A program made the position numbers and the translations under genes. This document shows positions 7,506 through 14,984 of a stretch of DNA of 15,268 bases, piece by piece. Source of the DNA: Clostridia bacterium (lineage in GTDB: Bacteria; Bacillota; Clostridia; DUPQ01); NCBI GenBank assembly GCA_030592355.1, contig JAUVJE010000031.1, forward strand, positions 1 through 15,268, written 5' to 3'. The notes under the pieces were generated by a model that saw only the letters and a program-made list of their open reading frames with translations, made no database searches and was not told the DNA's origin. How positions within the stretch are numbered: the first letter of the stretch is position 1; the number at the start of each line of letters is the position of its first letter.

Positions 7506-8402
7506 TCAATCCTCCTGTTGCATAAGGGCATCAGTAAAGTTTCTGATCGATTGCAGGTAATTTTCTGACAGTGGTGATGACTTAATAACTTTGCCGCCGA
7601 TTTCTTCCGCAATTGTCTGAGCCTGATTATCATCAAATTCTTCTTGGTAGAATATTATTTTAATGTCTTTTTCCAGGGCCTGTTCAATAACTCTTTGTAT
7701 TTCGATTGCAGTAGCCTGTTTTCCGGCAGCCTCTATAGAAATCATATTGAGTCCATAATCCTCAGCGAAATACCCATATGCCCCATGGTATATCATGAAA
7801 GATTTTTTCTTAAGAGCATCTATTTTAACAGTAATTTCTGCATCTAGCAATTCAATTTGTTTTATATAATCGGCTGCATTTTCTTGATATGATAATCTAT
7901 TGGCTGGATCTAAAAGTGATAATTCGTCCGCAATTGTCAAAATCATAATAATTGAACGTTTTGGCGAGAGCCAAAGATGCGGGTCAACGGTTTGTTCATC
8001 ATTGTCCCCGCCATCTTCCCCGTGGTTGTGTTCATCTATAATTCTAAGAGGATAGACCTGACTGACTATTTCGCGTAAATTAATTATCTTTAAATCCTTA
8101 TTGAAATTTTTTATTTTTGGCAATATATTAGCTTCTTCCGTCGGCATCCGAAGGGTAAAATAAATATCAGCATCCGACAGTGCCTGCATTTCGCGGGATG
8201 AGGGTTGATAATTCGCCGGACTATGACCCGGAGGAACCAGAACAACGGTATCCACAAGATTTCCTGAAACTTTCTCAACAAATGTTGCTTCGGGTACAAC
8301 ACCGACGGCTACAGTTATCTTTCCGTCAGTCTTAGCAGCTGAACATGAAAACAACATGAGAAGAATCGGGATTATTATAAGTATAAGCATCGTTTTTTTC
8401 AC
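7506..8402 (-). CDS. znuA: Metal-binding lipoprotein of ABC importer (ZnuA-like, cluster A-I)
   Basis: Extracellular solute-binding protein (298 aa) that captures the metal and hands it to the membrane permease. It starts with GTG at 8402, preceded by AGAGG. A short basic start and hydrophobic stretch end in the lipobox LFSC with lipidated Cys20. Expected metal ligands are His60 (PPGHSPANYQPS), His142 (VDPHLWLSP) and His206 (IYHGAYGYFAEDYGL). A His/Asp/Glu-rich loop at 123-136, which includes EHNHGED, precedes the second ligand; such loops are characteristic of zinc-specific members and favour Zn over Mn. The fourth ligand is not obvious; the segment FYQEEFDDNQAQ (251-262) is a candidate location. 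It is the first gene of the transporter set and lies 88 nt downstream of the Fur-type regulator. Confidence 0.91.
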   Translation of the reverse strand: MKKTMLILIIIPILLMLFSCSAAKTDGKITVAVGVVPEATFVEKVSGNLVDTVVLVPPGHSPANYQPSSREMQALSDADIYFTLRMPTEEANILPKIKNFNKDLKIINLREIVSQVYPLRIIDEHNHGEDGGDNDEQTVDPHLWLSPKRSIIMILTIADELSLLDPANRLSYQENAADYIKQIELLDAEITVKIDALKKKSFMIYHGAYGYFAEDYGLNMISIEAAGKQATAIEIQRVIEQALEKDIKIIFYQEEFDDNQAQTIAEEIGGKVIKSSPLSENYLQSIRNFTDALMQQED

Positions 8403-8417
8403 AAATTACCTCTTTAA

Positions 8418-8432
8418 TGCAAATCTTTTGCA
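8418..8432. promoter_or_regulatory. Candidate Zur/Fur operator upstream of the metal lipoprotein gene
   Basis: Perfect inverted repeat TGCAAA-n3-TTTGCA, located 16-30 nt before the GTG start, between the possible promoter and the ribosome site. This is a classic repressor position. It does not match the Bacillus Zur or Fur box as I know them. The link to the neighbouring regulator is inference from position, helped by a related TTGCA palindrome upstream of the regulator gene. Confidence 0.4.
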
Positions 8433-8437
8433 ACAAC

Positions 8438-8466
8438 AAATTACCATGTATAATATACCCTGTCAA
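8438..8466 (-). promoter_or_regulatory. Possible promoter for the metal importer genes
   Basis: On the minus strand a perfect -35 TTGACA (8466-8461) is followed 17 nt later by TAATTT (8443-8438), a weak -10. An alternative -10, TATTAT (8455-8450), lies within the palindrome GTATAATATAC but pairs only with a poor -35 (TTACCC). A promoter in this 88-nt gap is plausible; the exact element is not certain. Confidence 0.35.
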
Positions 8467-8490
8467 TTTACGGGGTAACAGTAACTTATA

Positions 8491-8904
8491 TTATTTTACG
8501 CAATCAGAGCATTTGCCGTAGATTTTTATAACATGATGGGTCTCTGTAAAATTATTTTCAGTTATATAAGGTTCCCAGAATTTTGTTTCACAGGGAAAAT
8601 TAATTATTTTACCGCAGTCCGTACAAATCATATGATGGTGGGGCTGGCTGTCGCAGATTTTATATCGATTCAATCCTTTATGGTCAATCATAGTTTCTGT
8701 TATACCTGATTCGGTGAAAGCCTGCATATTGCGGTATATGGTAGTGGCATCAATACTGCTATCCGAAATACATCCCAATATATCGTTGACAGACAGCATT
8801 ATGTCAGTATTTTCAAGCAGGATATCAAGGAGTATGCTTTTTTGATGAGTAATTCTCTGGCCTTTATCGTGAAGCAGATTGTAAATTTCTGATTTACTAT
8901 TCAT
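8491..8904 (-). CDS. Fur-family metal-responsive regulator (probably Zur-like)
   Basis: Dimeric DNA-binding repressor of 137 aa, the normal Fur length. The N-terminal winged helix contains KGQRITHQKSILLDIL (14-29) and the recognition segment DATTIYRNM (52-60). The C-terminal dimerisation half has the metal site QPHHHMICTDCGKI (87-100) with His89-91, and two CxxC pairs, Cys94/Cys97 and Cys132/Cys135, the structural zinc site of the Fur superfamily. His123 and His124 are further candidate ligands. Location immediately upstream of a ZnuACB-like importer on the same strand argues for Zur; Fur or PerR cannot be excluded from sequence alone. The start at 8904 follows AAAGGA and GGCGG. It may be co-transcribed with, and also regulate, the importer genes. 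Confidence 0.9.
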   Translation of the reverse strand: MNSKSEIYNLLHDKGQRITHQKSILLDILLENTDIMLSVNDILGCISDSSIDATTIYRNMQAFTESGITETMIDHKGLNRYKICDSQPHHHMICTDCGKIINFPCETKFWEPYITENNFTETHHVIKIYGKCSDCVK

Positions 8905-8937
8905 AATAAACCGCCGTTCCTTTATGATATGTACTCA

Positions 8938-8966
8938 ATAATAGATTAAACTTCTGATTTAGACAA
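8938..8966 (-). promoter_or_regulatory. Candidate promoter of the Fur-family gene
   Basis: Minus-strand -35 TTGTCT (8966-8961), exactly 17 nt of spacer, and -10 TATTAT (8943-8938), placing the transcript start about 25 nt before the ATG. An overlapping alternative with the same 17-nt spacing is TTGACT followed by TAATCT. Sigma-A-type hexamers with correct spacing make this the best promoter in the region. Confidence 0.5.
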
Positions 8967-8979
8967 GTCAAACGCATAC

Positions 8980-8990
8980 TTGCAATGCAA
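8980..8990. repeat. TTGCAATGCAA palindrome upstream of the Fur-family gene
   Basis: Perfect 11-bp palindrome TTGCA-A-TGCAA, located 14 nt upstream of the predicted -35 of the regulator gene. It shares the TGCAA half-site with the TGCAAA-n3-TTTGCA element before the importer genes. It could be part of autoregulation or of control of the divergent GH116 gene; short AT-rich palindromes can also arise by chance. Confidence 0.3.
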
Positions 8991-9142
8991 TTATTCCGGC
9001 AGAATTTTGTTGTATTTTTTACCTGCGGAATTAAACTGTATAAACAAACAAGAAAAAATTAGTAATGTAATATTAAACAAATAACACAAACCTGCTGTTG
9101 CAAAATCAAATTTTTTATAGAAAAAGTTTTGGAATAAAGATA

Positions 9143-9148
9143 TATAAT
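9143..9148 (+). promoter_or_regulatory. Candidate -10 element for the GH116 transcript
   Basis: A perfect TATAAT that would place the transcript start near 9155, about 22 nt before the short leader ORF. No recognisable -35 lies at the usual 16-18 nt distance, which may mean that an activator is required or that the match is accidental. Confidence 0.35.
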
Positions 9149-9176
9149 GTTACCACAGGTTTAAAAGGGGAATTCT

Positions 9177-9233
9177 ATGGCTTTTCAGATAATATACAAC
9201 TTCGAAAAGTTTATTAAGAGATTATACAGGTGA
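9177..9233 (+). CDS. Possible 18-residue leader peptide upstream of GH116
   Basis: A short reading frame, MAFQIIYNFEKFIKRLYR, begins at ATG 9177. AAAAGGGG (9163-9170) lies 6 nt upstream, similar to the G-rich ribosome sites of other genes in this window. Its TGA stop (9231-9233) lies inside the AGGTGA ribosome site of the GH116 gene, and its end overlaps a possible GTG start at 9230. This arrangement is typical of translational coupling or leader-peptide control. The peptide is basic and aromatic, with no obvious run of a single regulatory amino acid. Whether it is translated is unknown, and it could be a chance ORF. Confidence 0.35.
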   Translation: MAFQIIYNFEKFIKRLYR

Positions 9234-9238
9234 TAAAG

Positions 9239-11674
9239 ATGAAAAAATATACCAGTACCTATACAGGAGATAAGCTGAAGCATATTGCATTCCCTCTTGG
9301 AGGCATAGGGGCAGGAATGTTTTGTTTACAAGGAAGCGGAATGCTTGGTAATTTTTCAATCAGAAATTCACCGGATGTACATTTAGAACCAAATATTTTT
9401 TCTGCAATATTTGTAAGGCAAGATAACAGTAACATTGCCAGGGTAATTGAAGGGCAGGTTCCATATCATAAGATTTTCGGGGGTTCGGGTGTAGGGTTGA
9501 GCGGAAGGGGAAATGGACTTCATGGTAAAAACTATGGCCTTCCCCGTTTTCAAAAAAACAATTTTACCGCCCGGTTTCCTTTTGCGACAATAAATTTTTA
9601 TGATGATGCAATTCCATTGGATGTTTCTGTGACTGGTTGGAGTCCGTTTCTTCCGCTTGATGCTGATAATTCCTCTATGCCGGTTTCGGCATTGGAATAC
9701 AAATTCGTAAATAGCACTGATGAAAATATTGAAGCGGTTTATTCATTTAATGCACTTAATTTTCTGACGGTTGACAAACGCAATGTAACAACACCTACGA
9801 TAAACGATGCGGGTGTTTACAGATATCATAACGGATTTGTACTCCACCAACCGGGAAAAGAAAACAATCTAAATGTAAAAACCTGGTTTTGTGCGGCCGT
9901 TAATGAAGATGCTGATATTAATACAGATTGGTATGACGGCGGGTGGTTCGATAAACTGACAATGGTATGGAAAGATATAGAATCAGGTATAATAAGCAAC
10001 TCCCATCAAAAATATAATAAGAGCCCCGGAGGTTCAATCAATGTTCCGTTTACCCTAAAACCCGGAGAAGAAAAAACCATACAGTTAAAATTCGCATGGT
10101 ATTCTCCAAAAAGCAATCTTCGCCGCGGCTATGAGGAAGAATGCGGTACAGGATGTGATTGCGAAGCAAAATTGGAGGGATATAAGCCATGGTATAGCGA
10201 AAAGTTTAATAATATCGATGAAGTAATGAGCTATTTTACTGACAATTTCGATATGCTTCGTACCAAATCGCTTGATTTTAAAAATACATTTTATAAAAGT
10301 TCCTTACCCAATGAAATCCTTGAAGCCGTATCAGCTAACCTGAGTATTATAAAATCACCGACTATCCTAAGGCAGACAGACGGAAGGCTGTGGTGTTGGG
10401 AAGGGTGCTGCGACAGCGAGGGATGCTGCAACGGCAGCTGCACTCATGTCTGGAATTATGCCCAGGCATTATGCCATCTTTTTCCGGAATTGGAAAGGAC
10501 CCTAAGACAAACAGAATTCAACGAATCACAAAATGATAAAGGACATCAGGCTTTTAGATCATCGTTGCCAATCAGGGAAGCCGGACATGCTTTTTATGCT
10601 GCTTCAGACGGACAACTGGGCGGAATTATGAAAATATACAGGGAATGGCGCATCAAGGGCGACACAGAATGGATGGCCGGATTTTGGGATAAAGTTGAAT
10701 CAAGCTTAAAGTACTGTATAAATACATGGGATAAAAAACGCGAAGGAGTACTGAAAGAACCGCACCACAACACCTATGACATAGAGTTTTGGGGAGCTGA
10801 CGGCATGTGTTCGTCTTTTTATCTTGGCGCATTAAAAGCCGCATGTCTCATGGGCAAAGAATTATACAAAGATGTCAGCGAGTATGATTCTCTTTATATG
10901 AAGGGGAAAACATATATTGAAAACGAATTATTCAACGGAGAGTATTTTTATCAAAAAACAGAATGGAATAAACTTGATACAGCTATGGATGTTTCAAGAG
11001 AGAATGAACAATGCCGGAAACTACTGGAAAAAGAAGGCCCCAAATACCAGTATGGAACAGGTTGTATTTCAGATGGAGTATTAGGAGTGTGGTTTGCAAG
11101 GTTATGCGGATTGGGAGACATAATTGATAAGGATAAAATCAAAAGCCATCTGTTGTCAGTATATAAATATAACTTTAAAAAATCGATGATGGCTCATGTA
11201 AATCCTCAAAGACCCGGGTTTGCATTAGGTGATGAAGGAGGACTGCTATTATGTTCATGGCCCAAAGGGAATAAACCGTCGCTGCCATTTCCATACAGCG
11301 ATGAAGTATGGACAGGAATTGAATATCAGGTTGCTTCTCATCTTATGATGATGGGCGAGGTGGAAAAGGGACTGGAGATTGTAAGAACCTGCAGGGACAG
11401 GTATGACGGTACAAAAAGAAATCCATTTAACGAGTACGAGTGCGGCCATTGGTATGCCCGTGCAATGTCTTCATACGCGTTGATTGAGGGTTTGACAGGG
11501 ATCAGATATGATGCTGTGGATAAAACACTTTACGTAAAAGAATATTTAACAGACGGCACAAGAGTGTTTTTATGCACGGAAACCGGTTATGGAATTGTTA
11601 ATATTGAAAACGGAGATATATCAATCGATATAAAATCAGGCACAATTCCTGTTGAATATATAATTAAAATGTAA
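9239..11674 (+). CDS. GH116 family (DUF608/GBA2-like) glycoside hydrolase
   Basis: Retaining beta-glycosidase of family GH116, related to bile-acid/glucosylceramide beta-glucosidase GBA2; bacterial members act on beta-glucosides and beta-xylosides, often with hydrophobic aglycones. The protein has 811 aa, a normal length. The N-terminal beta-sandwich (about 10-320) opens with the family stretch HIAFPLGGIGAGMFCLQGSG. The (alpha/alpha)6 catalytic domain (about 355-800) contains WCWEG, CTHVWNYAQALCHLFPELE and NTYDIEFWG. By rough alignment with GBA2 the nucleophile is Glu388 and the acid/base Asp514; these are tentative. Residues 386-401 hold six cysteines, and 302-308 three more. There is no signal peptide, so it is probably cytoplasmic. 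I chose ATG 9239 because AGGTGA (9228-9233) lies 5 nt upstream; GTG 9230 would overlap that site. It converges with the GHL6 gene, 38 nt apart, with no clear terminator between them. Confidence 0.9.
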   Translation: MKKYTSTYTGDKLKHIAFPLGGIGAGMFCLQGSGMLGNFSIRNSPDVHLEPNIFSAIFVRQDNSNIARVIEGQVPYHKIFGGSGVGLSGRGNGLHGKNYGLPRFQKNNFTARFPFATINFYDDAIPLDVSVTGWSPFLPLDADNSSMPVSALEYKFVNSTDENIEAVYSFNALNFLTVDKRNVTTPTINDAGVYRYHNGFVLHQPGKENNLNVKTWFCAAVNEDADINTDWYDGGWFDKLTMVWKDIESGIISNSHQKYNKSPGGSINVPFTLKPGEEKTIQLKFAWYSPKSNLRRGYEEECGTGCDCEAKLEGYKPWYSEKFNNIDEVMSYFTDNFDMLRTKSLDFKNTFYKSSLPNEILEAVSANLSIIKSPTILRQTDGRLWCWEGCCDSEGCCNGSCTHVWNYAQALCHLFPELERTLRQTEFNESQNDKGHQAFRSSLPIREAGHAFYAASDGQLGGIMKIYREWRIKGDTEWMAGFWDKVESSLKYCINTWDKKREGVLKEPHHNTYDIEFWGADGMCSSFYLGALKAACLMGKELYKDVSEYDSLYMKGKTYIENELFNGEYFYQKTEWNKLDTAMDVSRENEQCRKLLEKEGPKYQYGTGCISDGVLGVWFARLCGLGDIIDKDKIKSHLLSVYKYNFKKSMMAHVNPQRPGFALGDEGGLLLCSWPKGNKPSLPFPYSDEVWTGIEYQVASHLMMMGEVEKGLEIVRTCRDRYDGTKRNPFNEYECGHWYARAMSSYALIEGLTGIRYDAVDKTLYVKEYLTDGTRVFLCTETGYGIVNIENGDISIDIKSGTIPVEYIIKM

Positions 11675-11712
11675 TAAGAGCGTCTTTTACACCCAGAATT
11701 ATCTGCTGAAAT

Positions 11713-13695
11713 TTAGTAGTCCAGAACAACCATCTGGTGGCATTCAAACTTTGCGATTGTGTACTTTACTGTATTCCCATTTTGTATAAAGTCGATTGCA
11801 GTCATCTCCGGAGTAAGGTAAACGTTATTGATTCTTTTATCCAGTCTCAGTAATACATCTGTATTATAAATAGGCAGAATATCTTCAATAACTTCAATAT
11901 TCTTTTTTTTGCCCCGTAAAACAGGTGATGCATACAGGTTGTGCTGAATATATCGGTGCTCATAAGGTTGGTTCATCAGGGTGACTATACCCTGAGAAGG
12001 AAGATTTGTTTTAAGTGTTTTGTTTTCTGCCAGCAATGCATCCAATGCGTGGATTACCATCTGCTTTAATATATAGCTGCCATACTGGTTGTAATCTTTA
12101 AAAACCTGCCATGCGATATAGATTCCATCTTTACCCTGGGTCATGCCCGGTGAAAACCGTTCAAGTGTTGGAGGCGTGTGCTGATGGGAGCAGAAAGTAA
12201 AAACATCCCTGTTAAAATATGAGTTTTGAAATTCGCCGTGTTCTTCTCCTTTTAGATCCACGTGATATCCTTTGCCGTACATCACAAAAGAGGAGTTTTC
12301 CAGTGAATTTAGTAAAAAACCGGGTTTGAAGTATGATGGATTAAACATACTTTCATCAATGAAATTAGCTCCTAAGTCATATGTAAAAGCATCTTTTACA
12401 GTAGATAATCCTGATTCGCCCGAAGCAAGGATTTTACCGCCGTTGGATAAAAACTTATCCAGCAATGCCTTTAGCATACTGTCTATTTTAATAATGTCAG
12501 GTAAAATAATTACTTTATATTTTGAGAAGTCGCTTTCAAGATCAATAACATCATAAAGATATTTGCCTTCAAGCAGTATTTTTACACATCCCTCGTCCGA
12601 GCCGCTTGCCCTTGTGTGGCTGCTATTATCATTTATTACTGATTCGGTGCTTAAAAGGGCTATATCCGCAATACAATCAACATCAAAACACCAATTTTCC
12701 TTTTCTTCAACTTCTTTATATGCTGCGCCAATCAGTGAGTAAGTAGCTTTGTCCATCAGTCCTTCCGGATGCAGTTGGTCGCCTATTGAACATGCTGCCC
12801 CGTTTGCCAGACACAGGGCTGTTTCCCAGCGTAGTGCGTTAGGATGCTTGAAGCCTCCGAATTCACCCCACCAAGTGTGGAATTTTCCGGTCATTCCAAG
12901 ATACTGCATGCCAAGTCCCTGGACATACCTGACAGAAAGAGGGAAGTGCTGATATCCCCATTCGCCTGTGGGAAGTGATTCAAGTTCAAGATGTGAATTC
13001 ATATGAGCCAGGTCACGCCGGCCACGCTGAATATGGCCTCCGTTATGGAAAACCGGAGTTCCCGGTCTTGCTTCGTCTATAACACCCTGAACTTTTTTTG
13101 TATAGTTTGCGTATGTGCTTTCCCATATTTCCTGCATTTTTGCTTTGTCACGGGGATCGTAGCCTGCTTTTCTGATTTTATCCACACAGTAAGTGCAATA
13201 ACATTCCTTTACTCCGACGATATCAAGAAATATGCCATCTGCATCATAATTTAAAAGAACTTCATGAACCTGTTCAAGCAGGTAGTCAAGATAAGGAGTG
13301 TTGAAACAGAATTGATGATATCCTGGAGTCATGAAATCAGGAACCCAATTGGTGCGGTCTTTATTATCGCGAATTAACCATTCCGGGTGTCTGCGAGCCA
13401 TTTTTTCATCAAGTCCCGCAGAGATATAAACCGGAGTTTTTACATTTATTTCGTGAGCTGCCTCTATTTGAGCCTTTAGTAAATCAAAATTAAGATGGGG
13501 ATGCATTTCATTAGCTTCACTTGGATGATATGCCCATCCATGGTGGCATTTTGAAAAAATAGTTATGGAATTTACATGACCTGTTTTCAGCATTTTCTGA
13601 AACTGTTTTTTGCTAAAAGTTTTTCCTATGCCATCAATAGCTTCTGAAGTATGAAAATCAAGATGCACCTGGCGCATTCTCATTCTATTTTTCAT
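11713..13695 (-). CDS. GHL6-type putative glycoside hydrolase with beta-galactosidase trimerisation-like domain
   Basis: A 660-residue protein with an N-terminal TIM barrel (about 7-325) of the 'hypothetical glycosyl hydrolase 6' type. It opens with RQVHLDFHTSEAIDGIG and then VNSITIFSKCHHGWAYHPS, hallmarks of that group. GIFLDIV (154-160) places Asp158 at a barrel strand end, and LELES (236-240) supplies Glu237/Glu239; these are candidate catalytic acids by analogy with related clan GH-A/alpha-fucosidase-like barrels, not proven. A C-x-C-x2-C cluster (165, 167, 170) follows Asp158. Residues about 343-555, with KVIILPDIIKIDSMLKALL and SNGGKILASG, resemble the trimerisation domain of GH42 beta-galactosidases, and a C-terminal beta domain ends the chain. 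There is no signal peptide. The start is supported by GGGGG 6 nt upstream (13702-13706). The substrate is unknown; biochemical knowledge of this family is sparse. Confidence 0.82.
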   Translation of the reverse strand: MKNRMRMRQVHLDFHTSEAIDGIGKTFSKKQFQKMLKTGHVNSITIFSKCHHGWAYHPSEANEMHPHLNFDLLKAQIEAAHEINVKTPVYISAGLDEKMARRHPEWLIRDNKDRTNWVPDFMTPGYHQFCFNTPYLDYLLEQVHEVLLNYDADGIFLDIVGVKECYCTYCVDKIRKAGYDPRDKAKMQEIWESTYANYTKKVQGVIDEARPGTPVFHNGGHIQRGRRDLAHMNSHLELESLPTGEWGYQHFPLSVRYVQGLGMQYLGMTGKFHTWWGEFGGFKHPNALRWETALCLANGAACSIGDQLHPEGLMDKATYSLIGAAYKEVEEKENWCFDVDCIADIALLSTESVINDNSSHTRASGSDEGCVKILLEGKYLYDVIDLESDFSKYKVIILPDIIKIDSMLKALLDKFLSNGGKILASGESGLSTVKDAFTYDLGANFIDESMFNPSYFKPGFLLNSLENSSFVMYGKGYHVDLKGEEHGEFQNSYFNRDVFTFCSHQHTPPTLERFSPGMTQGKDGIYIAWQVFKDYNQYGSYILKQMVIHALDALLAENKTLKTNLPSQGIVTLMNQPYEHRYIQHNLYASPVLRGKKKNIEVIEDILPIYNTDVLLRLDKRINNVYLTPEMTAIDFIQNGNTVKYTIAKFECHQMVVLDY

Positions 13696-13773
13696 GATTA
13701 ACCCCCGGATTGTTCTTTAAATTATTATATCAATAAAAAAGCTCTTTGAGTAATAATATACCAAGGATCAGAA

Positions 13774-13799
13774 TTGACATAAAATATATTATTTATCAA
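13774..13799. promoter_or_regulatory. Imperfect 26-bp palindrome between divergent GHL6 and lipoprotein genes
   Basis: The element begins TTGACA and ends TATCAA, with the symmetric core AATATATT; 20 of 26 positions obey dyad symmetry. It lies in the 159-nt divergent gap. Its left end is also a perfect -35 hexamer for the plus strand, with TCAAAT 16 nt later as a weak -10. It could be a promoter-operator, but the sequence is very AT-rich, so chance symmetry is possible. The direct repeat TGAGTAA occurs on both sides (13747-13753, 13813-13819). Confidence 0.3.
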
Positions 13800-13854
13800 A
13801 TGTAAATTAACATGAGTAAATTAATATGATAAAATGGCTAAGAAAGGAGTTTCT

Positions 13855-14967
13855 ATGAAAAAACTTATTTCTTTATTATTGATTATGATACTTATTTCAG
13901 TATTTATGCTAACATCATGCACCGGTACAACCGAAAAACCTGATGTATCAACAGGCAATGAGTCACAAACAGCGACTGCATCACAGGGAACACCCGCATC
14001 AGCTTCGCCAACACCGGCTCCGGCATCCACGCTTCCACCAACCCCGACTCCAGAACCGGGACCAGCCAAAGTTGTTCTTTCAAACAGTTCCGACAGCAAA
14101 GGCAACACTCATTTTGCAAGTTCTCACTATGGGTTAAATATAACTTATACCGGAGAATACATTACTGTTATGAATTATATGACAATGATGAAACACGGGG
14201 ACGATATTGCTTTGGCGCCAGAGGCGGTTGAAGGCTTTGAATATCAGGCTGAAGATTTGCGGTATTACAATGGACTGCTTTATTACCTTCTTTATGATTG
14301 GGATAACGGAGTTTATTATCTATACTCATATGATTTTAAAAACGAACCTGTTAAAGTAAGTAACAGTTCGGTTTATCATTATGAGTTTTTAGATGGGAAA
14401 ATCTACTTTGCCAAAGAATTTGTGCAAGGCCCGATATACGCAATGGATATAAACGGCGGAAGCGAAATGCAGATTACAACAATGAGGGCTCACAGTTTTG
14501 CAATTGACGGGCAGGCGCTGTATTTCTATGCAACGGATGCCGGAACAGCTCCGGGACTGGTGAAATACAATCTTTCAACAAATGAAGAAACAACTGTTGT
14601 TTTCCCGTTCTACTCGCATAACTATCTCGTTCATAATGGATATGTTTATTATGTTCTGGACGGTACCGCCTACAGAAGCATTCATAGAATGTCGCTTACT
14701 GACCAAACTGTTTCAGATATTTGGGTAGAGATGACAGATTATACTATTTCAATGAACATATCGGATGGTATGCTGTATACTCTAGCCGGCAGCAGTATTT
14801 ATGAAAGCAGTCTTGACGGAAGCGGTAGAACCAAAGTTTATGAAAACCCGGATTCTTTTACATCGGGATTATATATATTTGGGAACAGGATATACGCCAC
14901 TGACGGGTATAGTATTATCATGGTAGAAAAAGATGGTTTAAACCCTGTAGAATTCCCATTTAATTAA
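13855..14967 (+). CDS. Surface lipoprotein with propeller-like repeats (DUF5050-type)
   Basis: Predicted lipoprotein of 370 aa, anchored outside the cell membrane. Residues 1-21 form a signal peptide ending in the lipobox LTSC, with lipidated Cys22. Residues 23-72 are a low-complexity Thr/Ser/Ala/Pro linker that should extend the rest through the cell wall. From about 130 to the end there are roughly six repeats of 35-45 residues with the pattern Gly-x-Ile/Leu-Tyr-Tyr ... Ile-Tyr-x-x-x-Leu-Asp-Gly (for example YNGLLYY, LDGKIYF, HNGYVYY, SDGMLYT, FGNRIYA), typical of DUF5050/beta-propeller proteins. No catalytic motif is seen; a binding or sensing role is plausible. I chose ATG 13855 because AAGGAG (13843-13848) lies 6 nt upstream; the in-frame ATG 13834 would place seven residues before the signal peptide and overlap that ribosome site. 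A strong terminator follows. Confidence 0.85.
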   Translation: MKKLISLLLIMILISVFMLTSCTGTTEKPDVSTGNESQTATASQGTPASASPTPAPASTLPPTPTPEPGPAKVVLSNSSDSKGNTHFASSHYGLNITYTGEYITVMNYMTMMKHGDDIALAPEAVEGFEYQAEDLRYYNGLLYYLLYDWDNGVYYLYSYDFKNEPVKVSNSSVYHYEFLDGKIYFAKEFVQGPIYAMDINGGSEMQITTMRAHSFAIDGQALYFYATDAGTAPGLVKYNLSTNEETTVVFPFYSHNYLVHNGYVYYVLDGTAYRSIHRMSLTDQTVSDIWVEMTDYTISMNISDGMLYTLAGSSIYESSLDGSGRTKVYENPDSFTSGLYIFGNRIYATDGYSIIMVEKDGLNPVEFPFN

Positions 14968-14984
14968 TATATTAAAAATCACTC

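Larger units (their letters stand above)
8905..9238. other. Divergent intergenic region between the regulator and GH116 genes
   Basis: A 334-nt AT-rich region. From left to right it holds the regulator promoter (8938-8966), a TTGCAATGCAA palindrome (8980-8990), a stretch of about 90 nt with no recognisable element, and the distant inverted repeat AAACCTG/CAGGTTT (9088-9094 and 9156-9162). It then holds a second TGTTGCAAAA sequence (9106-9115), a TATAAT box (9143-9148), an 18-codon ORF (9177-9233) and the ribosome site of the GH116 gene. No RNA gene or riboswitch is recognised. Confidence 0.6.

Noticed and set aside
11675..11712. Terminator between the convergent GH116 and GHL6 genes
   Set aside because: I found no stable inverted repeat in the 38-nt gap; only short T runs are present.
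13834..13854. ATG 13834 as the lipoprotein start
   Set aside because: It would include the AAGGAG ribosome site in the coding sequence and place extra residues ahead of a textbook lipoprotein signal peptide starting at 13855.
13901..14080. Repetitive ACC/CCA/GCA-rich DNA as a possible repeat array
   Set aside because: It is the coding sequence of the Thr/Pro/Ala linker of the lipoprotein, without regular unit length or CRISPR-like spacing.
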